Shown here: in pieces, positions 45,441 to 56,795 of the stretch
Numbering within the stretch: position 1 is the first letter of the stretch
Layout of the letters: every line of letters starts with the position of its first letter
NCBI RefSeq assembly: GCF_902167145.1
Contig: NC_050104.1
Location: 5,850,001 to 5,914,000, forward strand
Reading direction: 5' to 3'
From: Zea mays
Lineage: Eukaryota; Streptophyta; Magnoliopsida; Poales; Poaceae
Length of the DNA: 64,000 nt
The notes under the pieces: model-generated
Seen by the model: only the letters and a program-made list of their open reading frames with translations
Database searches by the model: none
What the model was told of the DNA's origin: nothing
Program-made: the position numbers and the translations under genes

Positions 45441-47035
45441 TCTCCGGTGAAAACATCCTTTAGGACCCCCTCGGGCAACTGATATCCGAGGTCCCGTTCT
45501 CCCACGGCCACCTCGCCGTCGTCGACCCTGTCCTTTCCAGGCCGGCGACGGGCTGGGGAGCCATCCTTGGAAGATTGCTCGCTCCGCTCGCTGACGCGCT
45601 TCACGAGCTCGATGATCTCGCGACACTCCGCGGCGCTATGGCGACTGTTGGGGTGCGTAGGGCATGAGCCGCTGTTATCCCTCTGCGGTCGTGGGCGCTT
45701 GTTGCGCTCGTTCCGGCCCCCAGTCGCGGTTGCGACGATCGAAGCAGCAGACGACGGCTTCTCGTGGCCGCGATTCTTCTTCTTCTTCTTCTTGCCGTCC
45801 TGAGCGACGGCACCCGAGCCACCCGTCTGGGCGACCCCGGTCTGTGGTGCCGAGTGCCATGCACGGCCCTCGGCAGCCCTGGCGCACTTGTTGGCCAGAG
45901 CGAAGAGCGTGGTGACAGTTTCCACGTCATGCGTGGCCAACTTCTCCAGCATCTTCTCATCACGTACTCCCTAGCGGAAAGCAGTGATGATGGAAGCATC
46001 TAAAATACGAGGTATGGTGCCTCGTACCTTAGTGAAGCGGGAGATGAAGGCTCGGAGAGTTTCCCCGGGCTCCTGCCTCACTGCGTGGAGGTGAGCCTCC
46101 ACGCCATGCCGTTGATAAGCGCTGGCGAAGTTCGCTGTGAACCACGCGCAGAGCTCTTCCTAGGAGTAGATCGATCCTGGGGTGAGGTTCATGAGCCAAG
46201 TCCGGGTTGGCCTAGACAAGGCTACATGGAAGTATGTTGCCATCACGGCGGTGTCTCCACCTGCTGCCGTAATGGCGGTGACGTAAACCTGCAAGAATTC
46301 CGACAGATTTGATGTACCGTCGTACTTCTCCGGTAGGTGTGGCCAGAATTTGGATGGCCAAGTTGCCGCGCGGAGATGATCCGCCAGCGCGTTACAGCCC
46401 ACGCTGGCCAATGGAACACTCGTCTGGATTCAGGTGCCCGTTGGAGTTTGCGGTGCAACCGTAGCGAAATCGTAGTCGAGGTTGCGACCCTCGACGTTCT
46501 GTTGGCGCTCGCGTGCCCTCTCCAGAGAGACACGGGCATCATCGCCCGCACGCCTGCGGTTGAGTTCTGCCTGCAGGTCATTAGACCTCTCGAGAGAGAC
46601 TGGAGCGTCTTTTCTCGCATGTTGGCGATTGAGCTCCGCCCGGAGGTCCTTAGTCGATGCAGCCCTTACCAAGGGCGAGCGCACAGACGCCGACGCCTCA
46701 TGTTGACGCCGGGATGATCGAGGCCTGGGCCTGGTTGAGCCAGAGTGTGCCATGCCGAGCAGGCAGTCGACATCGTCGCGCCACTGCTTCATGGCCCTCG
46801 GGGAGGCCGTGGAGCTAGGAGGGTGGCGCAGCAATTCTCTGGCCACAGACAGTGCCCCAGGCGCAGCCCTAGACGCCCTAGACGTTTGCGCGAGAGTGTG
46901 CTGCCGCGCAGAGTGCACAGCAGCGGCTGCACCAGGTGCAGGAAGGTTGGTGGCCCGCAGTGTGGAAGAGGTAGCCGCTTCCTCCACCATGAAGTCCTCG
47001 GACATGAAATCGTGGTGCTCGACGATGTGGACCAT
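45416..47035 (-). pseudogene. gag: Element D gag with three in-frame stops
   Basis: One reading frame from ATG 47035 to the stop at 45416, about 540 codons, with internal stops TGA 46430-46432, TAG 46160-46162 and TAG 45971-45973. The N-terminal third is Ala/Arg-rich with repeated SLERxxDLxAELNRRxA units (46700-46500). The capsid-type block at 46350-46000 has KFWPHLPEKYDGTSNLSEFL and TWLMNLTPGS. The C-terminus has a lysine run (DGKKKKKKNRG) and the CPTHPNSRHSAAEC motif that stands in for a zinc knuckle in Tat elements. All three stops fit C-to-T changes (CGA or CAG). No shift is needed. Confidence 0.75.
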
Positions 47036-47074
47036 GGCATCGAGTAGAAAAACAAGCAAAAACCTAAAGCCTAG

Positions 47075-47095
47075 CCCCCTACCTGGCGCGCCAAA
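47075..47095 (-). promoter_or_regulatory. Primer binding site of element D
   Basis: TTTGGCGCGCCAGGTAGGGG on the minus strand directly follows the LTR end CTTCGACA. Confidence 0.7.
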
Positions 47096-47366
47096 TGTCG
47101 AAGAGGAAATTCTCCGGCCAGGTGGCGGAACGCACCCGCCCTAAATCCTAAGATGAGGAGGGGCCTAAGCGTTTTGCCTGCTAGATGGAATCGGGAAGAA
47201 CACAAGAACACGCAAGGGTTTAGAGTGGTTCGGGCCACCGGAGCGTAATACCCTACTCCACTGTGTGGTATATTGAGCTTGAGATCTTGTATGAACTTGT
47301 GAGTCCGAGAGTCTAAGTGAGCTTGAGCATAAGTTGGGTCCCCTTTGTAATGTCATGTGCCCTCCC

Positions 47367-47374
47367 TTTTATAG
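47367..47374 (-). promoter_or_regulatory. TATA box of element D LTR
   Basis: CTATAAAAGGGAGG on the minus strand is a strong TATA match, about 270 bp before the PBS-proximal LTR end. Confidence 0.65.
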
Positions 47375-47640
47375 CTCAAGGGGGGCACATACAAGGATAC
47401 TGAGCCCCGACATGTGAGTCAAGGGGCAAAATGGAAGGAAGTAACTACTGCATATAACGCCAGGGTGATCTCCGAGCGCCACAATGTCTGTAGTGCATAT
47501 ATTATTGATATCTCGCGCTGCTTCCTTGGTAACGCGCGAGTGATGATGGGCATAGTGTATGCCGCAGCACGGGCGTACTACCTACCAACGGAATGGACAG
47601 GCACGCCGCCTTGAGGATGGCCTAGTCACCGCCCATCAGC

Positions 47641-47757
47641 GGAGTGGACAGGGCACATTAAATGCTAAGGTGGCACATCGCCTGCCAGTGGAGTGGACAG
47701 GGCTCATTAAATGCTGAGGCGGCACATCGCCTGCCAGTGGAGTGGACAGGCGGCATG
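47641..47757 (-). repeat. 49-bp tandem repeat in element D LTR
   Basis: GGAGTGGACAGG recurs at 47641, 47690 and 47739, exactly 49 bp apart. Each is followed by GCxCATTAAATGCTxAGGxGG. It lies upstream of the TATA box in the LTR's own orientation, so it could be an enhancer-like array. Confidence 0.75.
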
Positions 47758-48293
47758 GCTTATCCGCAATAAATGCATAGGCCGCGCAGCCTAGAGGCCT
47801 TACGTCAGGCTCCGCCCGCTGGCTTACGTCACGGGTAGTGGGCCACATGGCAGCATCGGGTCTCCGCCTGAGCGGGGAGTAGAACCGTACACGGCGTGGT
47901 CCGGACACGTGTCGACTCTGGACCCCCGCCTGGTTTTGATTAAGGTCCAGGTACTCTTTGCCCCAGAATCCCGGGACCCTGTTGTGAGTGGCCCGGACCC
48001 CACACAGAGGGGTCTGGGACCCATCCCAGGGGTCCGGTTCGTGCCCGTGGAGGTCCTGGACCTTACCCGGAGGTCCAGTCCGTATATACAGGGGTCCGAC
48101 ACTTTTCCATGGGGGTCCGGACCCACTGTTGATGCCTTGGAGCATATCGTCTTCTCTGGCCACGTGGTGGCCCCGGAGCCATCCGCATGGTGGGGTCGGG
48201 TGCTGTTTGCCACGCGACTAGAGATAGCCGCGTGGACACCGCGTCTTCATACTATAGTAAGGGGTACCCCTGTTTCAGGGTACCAACAATAAC

Positions 48294-48924
48294 AAATACT
48301 TTGATGAAAATATGCAATCTATTTGCTAGGATGCATGAATGTTCCGACAAAGTGACATTATGGACTTAAGCCTCCCCTAACTCCATAATCCACATACTTT
48401 TTATTTTAGACCAAAAACACTTGTAGAACCAAAAACCACTTGTAGGTTCATGATTTAAAATTTTTAAATTGGGTGGTGTTTGGTGTTTGATATATTTTGA
48501 ATTGCTTTGGTCCCTAAAACTTCTCCCCTTTGAAATCAAGCACCGAAAAGGAAGACATTAAAAGCATATAGGAAGCAAATAAGACTTGCCCTCTAAAAGA
48601 TTACTCTCGCTAAAAGAGTGTTCTCCCCCTTTGAAAGAATATTCTCCCCTTTGTCATAAAAGAAGATATACTCCCCCTGTTGGAGATTCTCTACTTAGGA
48701 AAAGCACATGAGAAACAAAGGGACATGATATGATTGATTAGAATAACACCCCCTATGCATAGTTAAAAGATATATTTTAACAACATATGCATTTATAGCA
48801 ACACGGGAAGCGTAAGATATGTAATATAGTCTAATCAAAATCTAGAGAAGACATGTAAATGATACCAATAGTGGAATGAAACCACTTGCGAAAGTAATTG
48901 TAGAGTTGCAGTGGAAGCTTATTG
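48294..48924 (-). other. SIRE-A internal non-coding DNA, first segment
   Basis: AT-rich DNA. The minus strand carries several GGGGGAG or GGGGAG purine tracts (about 48540, 48620, 48650, 48680) of the kind clustered near the 3' end of SIRE elements. No pol motif. Confidence 0.5.
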
Positions 48925-48929
48925 TCTTT

Positions 48930-51900
48930 TGTCACACCCGGGTTTAGGGGGCCAAACCCGGGCGCGATTCACATGTGTGCTAGGATCAAGTCTCACACAT
49001 ATGATGACTCATGGTAGATAAACGAATGTCACATCTTTAATATATAATGGAGTTCTGTACAAATAGTTAAATAATTACATCATACGAAGACAATGATCTA
49101 GCAACCATAGTTGACTAGCAGACGATGGCCTAGACCTCTCACGAACTCATCGCGACATCCTTCATGCTCCTCATCCCGTGGTACCTGTCCTTGACCTATG
49201 GGGGATGTGAGTACAGCAAGGGTGAGCTCACATTTGTTCATCGCTCAACAAGTTGTGGGAATAATGTGCATGAGCTCACTTACATTGGGGCTCATGTGAA
49301 GTGTAAGGCTTACCAAAGGGAATGGTTAAAGCTGAGCATTGCATTTAAAGTTGGTCAAAATTTTATTAGCAGTTACTAGGTATAAGTAGATACCAACCCA
49401 ATTAAATAAGATATCACAATTAACAATAACACCCACAATGCAGTGCAATGCAAATGACAAATTAAGTTTAGTTCCATAAATTAATCATGCGAGAGTCCTG
49501 AGTCGCTTTTGATTGTGAGCACGACTAATATACTAGTTTTACACTATGCAGAGGTTGCACCCTTTACCCACAAGTCGTGTTACCCATTTGCCATGGGGTT
49601 ATAGGACCCCATACACCTCTACCAAGGAAGCGAGGCAGGGTAGCACCACGAGGCCTTTACAAAGTTCCACTAGCTTCAAAAAACCCACTACGGTTTCTGA
49701 GAAGGGCAATATAGGAATCCCTCGTCCAAAAAGCCATCGCAGCATGATCAACCCGAGAACCTCCCTATATGCAGCTCCTCTACCACCCTTGCCCCTTTCG
49801 AGTAAGGTAGTCCTCAACTAGCTTTCCTAATTAGTCAGCCAAGGGCGTCCCATTCCACCCTTGTGGTAGCACGATTATCTCAAGTTAAGCTCCATGTTCC
49901 AGTTAACATAATGATCTTGTCATGAATAATTAAAACAACAACATAATTGGAACATGATCATAATTCAAATGTAGCATTAATCCCAAAACCAGGTAGAGCA
50001 ATAGCAAGTCTACCCAATAGTTCATTTGTCTGCAAGGGTTGGGGTAAACAAATCTAGGGAGAACATATTAGATCCCATCAAATTAACCTGAGCATGTCAC
50101 AGTGATTACTAGAGAACATTATTAGGTAGAGAGAAAAGTGATCAAGGGACAACTTGCCTTAGACTCGAGATTCTCAGGTACTTCTCCAAGTTAATCTTCA
50201 AGTGACTCGTAATCTCGCTGCTACTCGTAGCAATACAAATAGACATAGTATAGGCAAATATTAACAGCACACCAAACATGAAAACATGCTGCATAATAAT
50301 GATCTCCACATCGTAACTAGACCCTAGGTTTGAGAACCACTAAATTCGGAGTTACGGTTATAAAGTTATGATTTTCCGAAGGTTTAAGTGTCTACTATAA
50401 ACAAATGAGGTACAAGATTTTAACCATAGGTTTCATAGTAATACAAGGTTACTAGATGATAAACAATATTAATATGAGACAAATGCAACTGGAATGGATC
50501 AAAAAGGAGTTAAAATGAATTAATTATGAATTAACCAAGTTTTTGGAATTATTTCTATACTAAAAATCATTTTCTATTTTAATTTACTCATTTTATTTAA
50601 CCTCTGGCCACGGGTATCAATTCCAGAAAGCTCTAGGTTTAATTTACAAATTTCTAGACCTAGATTCAATTACTTTACCACATGTGTGGACGACGGGTTG
50701 ATTTCGAAGAAAACTAGGGACTCATTTGCAAGTTAGCCCGGCCGAAGGGGTAACCTTGGATCTCGGCGGCCCGATCACTAACCGACACCCCAGACTAAAT
50801 ATCCCTTAACCAGAATCGGTACGTAATAGGATCCGCCCGATCTACGATCAATGGCTGAGATCAGCGGTCCTCGAGATTGGCCTAGATTCGACCGATGGCG
50901 TATCTGCGGTCTGGATTTAAAACCGCGAATTCCACCCTCGACCCGCTCGATCCAAATCAGATGGCTTCCACTCCTTTGGCTGAACCGGTACTCAGCTTTT
51001 AATCGCAGCCGTCAGTTGTTTTATCCATGGCCATCACGCTCTCACCCCTTACCCTCTCATCCACTCCACCGACCACCGGAGCGGTCACCGGTCATGGCGG
51101 CGCCCACCGTCGAAGCACGCCGAATTCTGTGCCCCAGCATGCTATTCCAAACATGGACGAGTGCTATCCAAACTATGGAATCTAAGCGAATTGATTAAGG
51201 AAGGGCTTACCGGTATTGAAGTGGCTTGAGGTGCTGGCCACGGTGTCATGTGGGTCTGCGGCAGACCGTGTGCGACGGTGAGAAATTGTTGTCCCTCCGA
51301 AGACTCCCGCGCACCACCACCCTCAAGAATCGACCACGTGAGATCACATGAAGCTCCCTACGGCACCTGAGGCACCGATTGATGGCGTGCAGCGAGATTC
51401 ACCTGCAACGACCTCGACGGCGCTCCCTCCTTCACCCCTCTGAGCGCAATCCGGCGGCGGTGGCTAGTTTTTGGTTGACCAGGGAGTAGTCAAGGTGGGT
51501 TGGTCACCATGGGATTCAATTTTATAGAGAAACGGGGGAAGGGGCCGTGGAAATTGGATTGTTGGGGAGCTCGCGCGTCAATCGGTCGAGCTAGTTAGAG
51601 AGAAGGCGCAGAAGAGCTCCCCGGGGACCCCACTTGCCAGGCATAGCGCGCGTGCGGGCGTGGCTAGCCACCTAGGACCACCGGTCAGCGAGATGTCACA
51701 CTCACATGGAAGTGGGCCGGTGTATTCAAATCCAGACGCGTAAGGGGGAGGGTTAGGTGGGCCGTTGGCGCACGTAGGATGAAGTTGGACTGAGGTTCCG
51801 AGTGGGCTGATCTAGCAGGATTTGGTTCAGGAGTTGTCTTTTGTTTCCTGTTTTATTCTGTTTTGAATTCTTTTCTCAATTCCAAACCTAGTATTTGAAT

Positions 51901-52100
51901 TCAATTTTTGTGAGTTTTACACATAAATTAAATGCACAAATAAAAGTACCAGTATGAGGAAGTGTTTTCATTATGTTATATATTTTATTTTATTTATTAA
52001 GGAATTTATATGTAAATTCATGCATGTATCACATAGGAAAAAGAATCCCATAAACACCAAATACTCTAACTTTTTTATTTACTATGATTTGGGTATTACA
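48930..52100 (-). repeat. T2: solo LTR of the T1-related long-LTR family
   Basis: TGTCACACCCGGGTTTAGGGG...GGGTATTACA, 3171 bp, flanked by a perfect 5-bp duplication TCTTT (48925-48929 and 52101-52105). No internal region or second LTR is present. The first ~900 bp align with the T1 LTRs (CTAGACCTCTCACGAAC, GTACCTGTxCTTGACC) but with clear divergence. Such solo LTRs arise by recombination between the two LTRs of one element. Confidence 0.85.
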
Positions 52101-52105
52101 TCTTT

Positions 52106-52611
52106 CTCCTGGGAACTCTATTTTCCTTCAATGAAACTACTACATATAATAGACTTGAAAACAAGTATTAGTCTCAAAGACAGATTATAGAGTAACCTCC
52201 CCCTGAAAGTGTGCATACAAGTTTTGAATACTTGTAGGGGACATGCACTTTGATTTTGATATTAAGGGGGCAAATTATCTATAATCCGAGCTTTGGCACA
52301 TATAAGTCAAAATGACACTACTTAAAGAATACCACTAGTAGGATATAAACTTTGAAGCATTAGTGTCATTTACTTAGGAATGTTAAATAAGCTATGTGTT
52401 GTGCTTAGCTAAACATTTTAAACCATGTAGGTTTGCTCAAGAATATGAATTGAAAATGAGCATTCATGCCATATGATTGACCTAGTATGCATGCAATTCT
52501 GATCACAAAGAAAAATACTACATGTAAAACTAGGCTTCTAAGGTAAAAACTAGATACAAGAAAATAGATACGCATATCTAAAAATAGGAAATACAATAAA
52601 TCTAGTTACCT
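52106..52611 (-). other. SIRE-A internal non-coding DNA, second segment
   Basis: Continuation of 48294-48924 after removal of T2. It has AT-rich sequence with CCCCCTGAAAG and GGGGGCAAA tracts. No gene. Confidence 0.5.
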
Positions 52612-54800
52612 TAGTCATGGGTGGGAAATTTGGGTCCAAAGTATTCACTAGCCCACTTGGCAATAATCTTGATCCGATGTGATGCATCCCATGATATACA
52701 TCCCAATTTTGTCAAGTCTCCAGATTCCCCGAAGTCCTTGGATAATCTCCTTCGGCACACAGATACATTTGGCCCCTTCCTTTGTTGGCCTTGATTGCTA
52801 TCATGTTTCCATTCTTTTTCTTCTTGATCAAATATGGTATAGCGACCTTTTTGTCCACCTTGTTGATGTAGGTGTTGGAGATTTTGCTTGTTGGCTTTTG
52901 CTTGAGCTTTTGCTTTTGCTTATCCCCGGTCTTCGCCTTTCATTGGTAAGACTTATGGCCTTCCGTGTGGCATAGCCTACAAACCACAGTTTCTCCATCT
53001 CCAGGTTTGTTCACTCCCATAGTGGTGTTATCCTATGGAGGTTGGGTTTGTTTGGCTTTGCCTTTCTTATCATACAAAGCCTTGCCTAGGCAAGCCATCT
53101 CCCGCCTTAATTGCTCATTCTCCATTGCAATCTCATCCGAACATGTTGTTATAACAACATTCTTAACAAGAACTTGATTGCAAGGATTAGAATCATCAAT
53201 TAAATCAAAGCAAGAAGTAGAAGCATCTTTGTTAATAATTTCAGGAATTTGAACTAAAGATGCTCCTATGGTGCTACCGATGCTCTCTAGCTTACTAGTT
53301 AGCTCATTATTATGTATGCTAAGAATTTTCCATTTTCTCAAGCAAGTTTTCAATGCCTTCTTGAGAGCTAGCTAACTTAGCCTTAAGTTTTTCATTCTTT
53401 TTTACAACGCTATCATCGATAGTTGAGGATGGAGCTTTAGATTCTAATTGCTCAATTTTAGTTGTTAGCTCACAATTCAAGTTTGCAAAAGTTTCAAATT
53501 TTCTAGCAAACATTTATAATCATTTTAAGAGCTAATCAATTTATTTATCAAAGTTTTAAGTTGTGTTTTTTGTTTAGTTCAAACATCCTCAAAAAACTTA
53601 ATGGTAAACGCAAGTTCATCTATGGAGGGCTTTCCCTCATTATCCAACTCACTATCATTGTCATCACTAGAGGATGGGATACTTGTTTTACTTCTTGCCA
53701 TAAGGCATTTGTGAGATGACCGTGAAGAGCATGATGAAGAGCGGTGGCTGCGAGTCCTTGGACGATCATCTTCGCTTGAAGAATCATCCCAAGTTTTGAC
53801 ACTTGTGAGTGCCATGTCTTTGCTCCTCCTCTTTGTGAGATCAGCCATATTTGGACAATTATCCTTGAAGTGGCCCTTCTCCCTGCATGCGAAGCATCCT
53901 CCCTTTCTTTGCTTTTTCCTATCAATGTTAAAGAGAAGATCCTCGACTTGTAGGGGCACACCCATTAGATTAATATTGCGAATCATCCCCATTACCTTTC
54001 CGATGCATCAGATTGTTTCTTCGTCCTCGGAGGATGATGTTGAGGGTTGATCATCTTCATCATCATCATCATCTTCATATTCCTCTTCCTCTTCTTCACT
54101 AGAGCTTGGAGCCTTCTTCTTGCCTTTCATATTTTGTGTTCATCACATGCAAAAGCATATGGCTTTGAAGAAGTAGGCTCCTCTTGTTGACCCATTTTCT
54201 GCGACATCTCAAATGCCGCAATTTTTCCAATCACAATCGCCAGGGTCATTTGGCTCAAGTCCTCAAGGTTGTGAAGGATGGTGATGATGCTCCCATATCT
54301 TCGTTGTGGTAGAAGGGATATTAATTCCACATCATCTAGCTTATTAATTCCAATAGAGTTGAGCTCATTAATCACAAGATTTAAGCGGTAATACATGTCT
54401 CTAACAATCTCATTCTTTTTCATAGCAAAGGAATTATACTCATTTAAAACTAGGCAATGTTTTTGCTCACAAACATTAGATGTGCCATCATGGAGCTCAT
54501 GCAATTTTAGCCAAATCTCATGCGCAGTTTTAAGGTAAATACTTGATTGAAAATTTCCATGCAAAGAGATTCATACAAGCAATTTTTGGCTCTAGCATTT
54601 AAATGAATTTATTTTTTGTCACTCGTGGTGAACTTCTCGGGATTCTTAGGTGGTTTTATCCCATCATGAGTGACTCTCCAAACACCTAGATCAACCGTTT
54701 CTAGGTAACAAGCCATTCTAGCACTATAATATGCGTAGTTAATGCTGTCGAAGTGTGGTGTCCTATGGGTATCCATCCCTTTCCTCTAAAAACGTCGACT
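52612..54800 (-). pseudogene. gag: SIRE-A gag remnant
   Basis: N-terminal RVDVFRGKGWIPIGH (54800-54757) then, after breaks, a UBN2-type copia gag domain (54564-54127) with KTAHEIWLKLHELHDGTS, LVLNEYNSFAMKKNE and ELNSIGINKLDD. An acidic run and the zinc knuckle CFACREKGHFKDNC (CX2CX4HX4C, about 53900) follow, then an Asp/Ser-rich segment, coiled coil (53513-53033) and a second, degraded knuckle CRLCHTEGHKSYQ in which the last Cys codon is TGA (about 52960). It ends near 52612. Stops and shifts occur throughout. No protease or pol follows, so this is either a gag-only family or an internally deleted copy. Confidence 0.75.
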
Positions 54801-54857
54801 CGATTAGCGCTGAAGCTAAAATGTTTGAAATGAGCCAAACCAGACTCTGATACCACT

Positions 54858-54934
54858 TGTAGGAAATGACGATGCCTAAGAGGGGGTGAATTAGGACTTC
54901 TTTCAAATGAGCCAAACCGGGCTTTGATACCACT
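54858..54934 (-). repeat. 77-bp duplication of LTR end and PBS in SIRE-A
   Basis: TGTAGGAAATGACGATGCC followed by GAATTAGGACTTCT and the PBS block (TGATACCACT, i.e. AGTGGTATCA on the minus strand) occur at 54858 and again at 54935, 77 bp apart. The inner copy has only 47 bp of LTR. It includes two PBS copies, TGGTATCAAAGC and TGGTATCAGAGT, both close to the initiator tRNA-Met PBS. Confidence 0.7.
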
Positions 54935-55292
54935 TGTAGGAAACAACGATGTCTAAGAGGGGGGTGAATTAGGACTTCTAAAAGCTATCTCTAAACTAGG
55001 CCACAATTAAATCCCTATAGCAAAACTTATGCAAATAAACAATCTAGAATGTGCAAACTAGGTTTTGTCTAAGTGTTGCTATCTCTACTGCAAAACCTAA
55101 GTTCCAATCCTAAATATTATAACTAGAAAGGAGAGATTGAAACTTAAGTACTTAATGTTAATGCGAAAGGTAAAGAGCAAGGGTGGAGATGCAAACTCAT
55201 GTAGATGACGCCTATATTTTTACCGAGGTATTTGGAACCACACAAGGTTCCGACTAATCCTTGTTGGTGCCCCTACGCAAAGGGTAGCCCAC
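54935..55292 (-). repeat. SIRE-A 5' LTR, cut by T3
   Basis: TGTAGGAAACAACGATG... matches 33425-33770 with about 10% differences. T3 starts at 55293 after CCCAC. The rest of this LTR is not in the window before 56795. Confidence 0.75.
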
Positions 55293-56795
55293 TGTCATAC
55301 CCGGTTTTGGAAGGTAAACCGAATGCGAACCATGTACGTGCCAGGATCAGAACTCACGTACACAGCGATTACATAATTGGACATCCTCACACAATGCTTG
55401 AATTAAATAGCGGAAAGGTACTTAGTTACATTAAGATGTCTGAGACATCCACAGAGTCTAATACATATGCATAGTGTTTAACAATAACATCAAAGTGCGG
55501 AGTAACGAAACGTAGAAGATAAGCCTACATAGGCAGCTGACTGGGGGTTTGCCACTAAAGTAATAGAACTCGTCGTAGTCCTGGAACTCCTCAAAGTCCT
55601 CCATGTTACCAGCTTCACCTCCTGAGCACTGAGTACGGTGGGGGCAACCTGGGGTGGGGTGGTTTGTAAAGCAAGGGTGAGTACACATCAACGTACTCAT
55701 CAAATGTCCCGTTTTGGCTAAAGTGGACTAGCTGTATGTGGAGTTAAGGTTAAGCAGTTGCTTTTAGTTGGTCAAGTTTTATTACTATAAGTAGAGCCAA
55801 GTTTTTAGTAATAAACCCAGTTATTACCCAGAAGTACTCCCTCCACGAGGAAATACTAGAGATCAAAATTATAACCATCATTGCTAATCATCATCATAAA
55901 AGTAACCAATGTTCTTCTAATCGAAGAGGACCCCAAGGCTTCTCATAACCGTGAGCACGGTTGATATACCAGTTTCTAACACTCTACAGAGGTTGCACAC
56001 TTTACCCATAAGCCGTGATTCCCATTCTGCCCGGGGTTCTAGCCTCCCCATTGATCATTACCAAGGTGACCTAGCAGGGTCTCACTACGTAGCCTTTACA
56101 AAGATTCCCCAGAGGTCATAGTCGCCCATTAGGTTTCTCTAGTTTGATGAACATAGTACATCTTCCCAAAGGAAGGGTGACTAACAAAACCAAATCAAAG
56201 AACCTCTGCAACCAGCCTCGGCAGAGCAAGTACTGTGCCCGGACCCCATTGATGGCCCTACGGCAAAGCCAACTTCTCCTCTGGTGCCTCTAATTAATCA
56301 GCTAAGGGCGTCCTATTCCACCCTCATGGTTGCACTGTTATCCCGGGCTGTCACTCCCTAAACAGGTCCTTACGGAGAGGTACTCAGGAAACAGCCTGAG
56401 CCCCCTAAAGTAATCACAAGAACCTCATCGGGATAACATCATCGTATCATAAATGATCACATCATGTTCATTGATTAAGTTAAAGCAATAGCATAAGCTA
56501 ACCATGATTAACCCAAAAAGGTAAACAAGGATAAGGTAAATACAGACTAGTCAATCCTTAAGTTTCAATAATGTAATGTGGGACAGTGTATTATAAAGTA
56601 AAGTAGGACATGATAGGTCTGAGGATACTTGCCTTCACCAAGTTGTTGCTCAGAGGGATCTTCGGCAACACACTCAAGAACCACGAGTTGCTCGTTGTCT
56701 AAATAAAGCGATCATACATTCAATACATTTGGAAAGCACAAATGAACATCACATCATGCATATACCAACATTGGAAAACATCTCAAAAGGTATAG
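55293..56795 (-). mobile_element. T3: long LTR of another Tekay-like element, cut by Opie
   Basis: TGTCATACCCGGTTTTGG starts right after CCCAC (probable target duplication, other side not in window). Sequence such as CCGTGAGCACGGxTxATATACC, AGAGGTTGCxCACTTTACCCA and the GCATTTGG region parallels T1 and T2, but it is a different subfamily. It is interrupted at 56795 by the Opie-like LTR, so only 1503 bp are visible. No coding sequence. Confidence 0.65.

Larger units (their letters stand above)
34821..48288 (-). mobile_element. D: Tat-like gypsy element with deleted pol and no 3' LTR
   Basis: On the minus strand: 5' LTR 48288-47096, PBS, gag with three stops, a join to the end of integrase, a 155-bp repeat, T1 inserted, about 250 bp of further internal DNA, then a KNOX gene fragment and an abrupt end at 34821. 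ATAAC borders it on both sides (34816-34820 and 48289-48293), as for a target duplication, and SIRE-A sequence continues outside both. Yet no LTR is present at the 34821 end. The left border therefore rests on the ATAAC match and on SIRE continuity. Confidence 0.6.
47096..48288 (-). repeat. Element D 5' LTR (1193 bp)
   Basis: Plus-strand ends are TGTCGAAGAGG and GGTACCAACA; on the minus strand it starts TGTTGGTACCC. It contains a TATA box (47367-47374), three 49-bp repeats (47641-47757) and a GGGGTCCGGACCC-rich block (about 47940-48130). It is followed by ATAAC (48289-48293). Confidence 0.8.
33425..55292 (-). mobile_element. SIRE-A: old SIRE-lineage copia element, gag only, split by nested insertions
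   Basis: Transcribed on the minus strand. The 3' LTR is 33425-34767; the 5' LTR starts at 54935 and is interrupted at 55292. Between them, once later insertions are removed, remain a PBS, a decayed gag (about 54800-52612), about 1.1 kb of non-coding DNA with GGGGGAG tracts, a polypurine tract, and no pol. The comparable LTR parts differ by roughly 10% plus a ~22-bp indel, so it is the oldest element of this nest. The rest of its 5' LTR lies beyond T3 or outside the window. Confidence 0.75.

Noticed and set aside
45424..47047. Long plus-strand open frames opposite element D gag
   Set aside because: GC-rich shadow frames of the gag reading frame; no recognisable domain.
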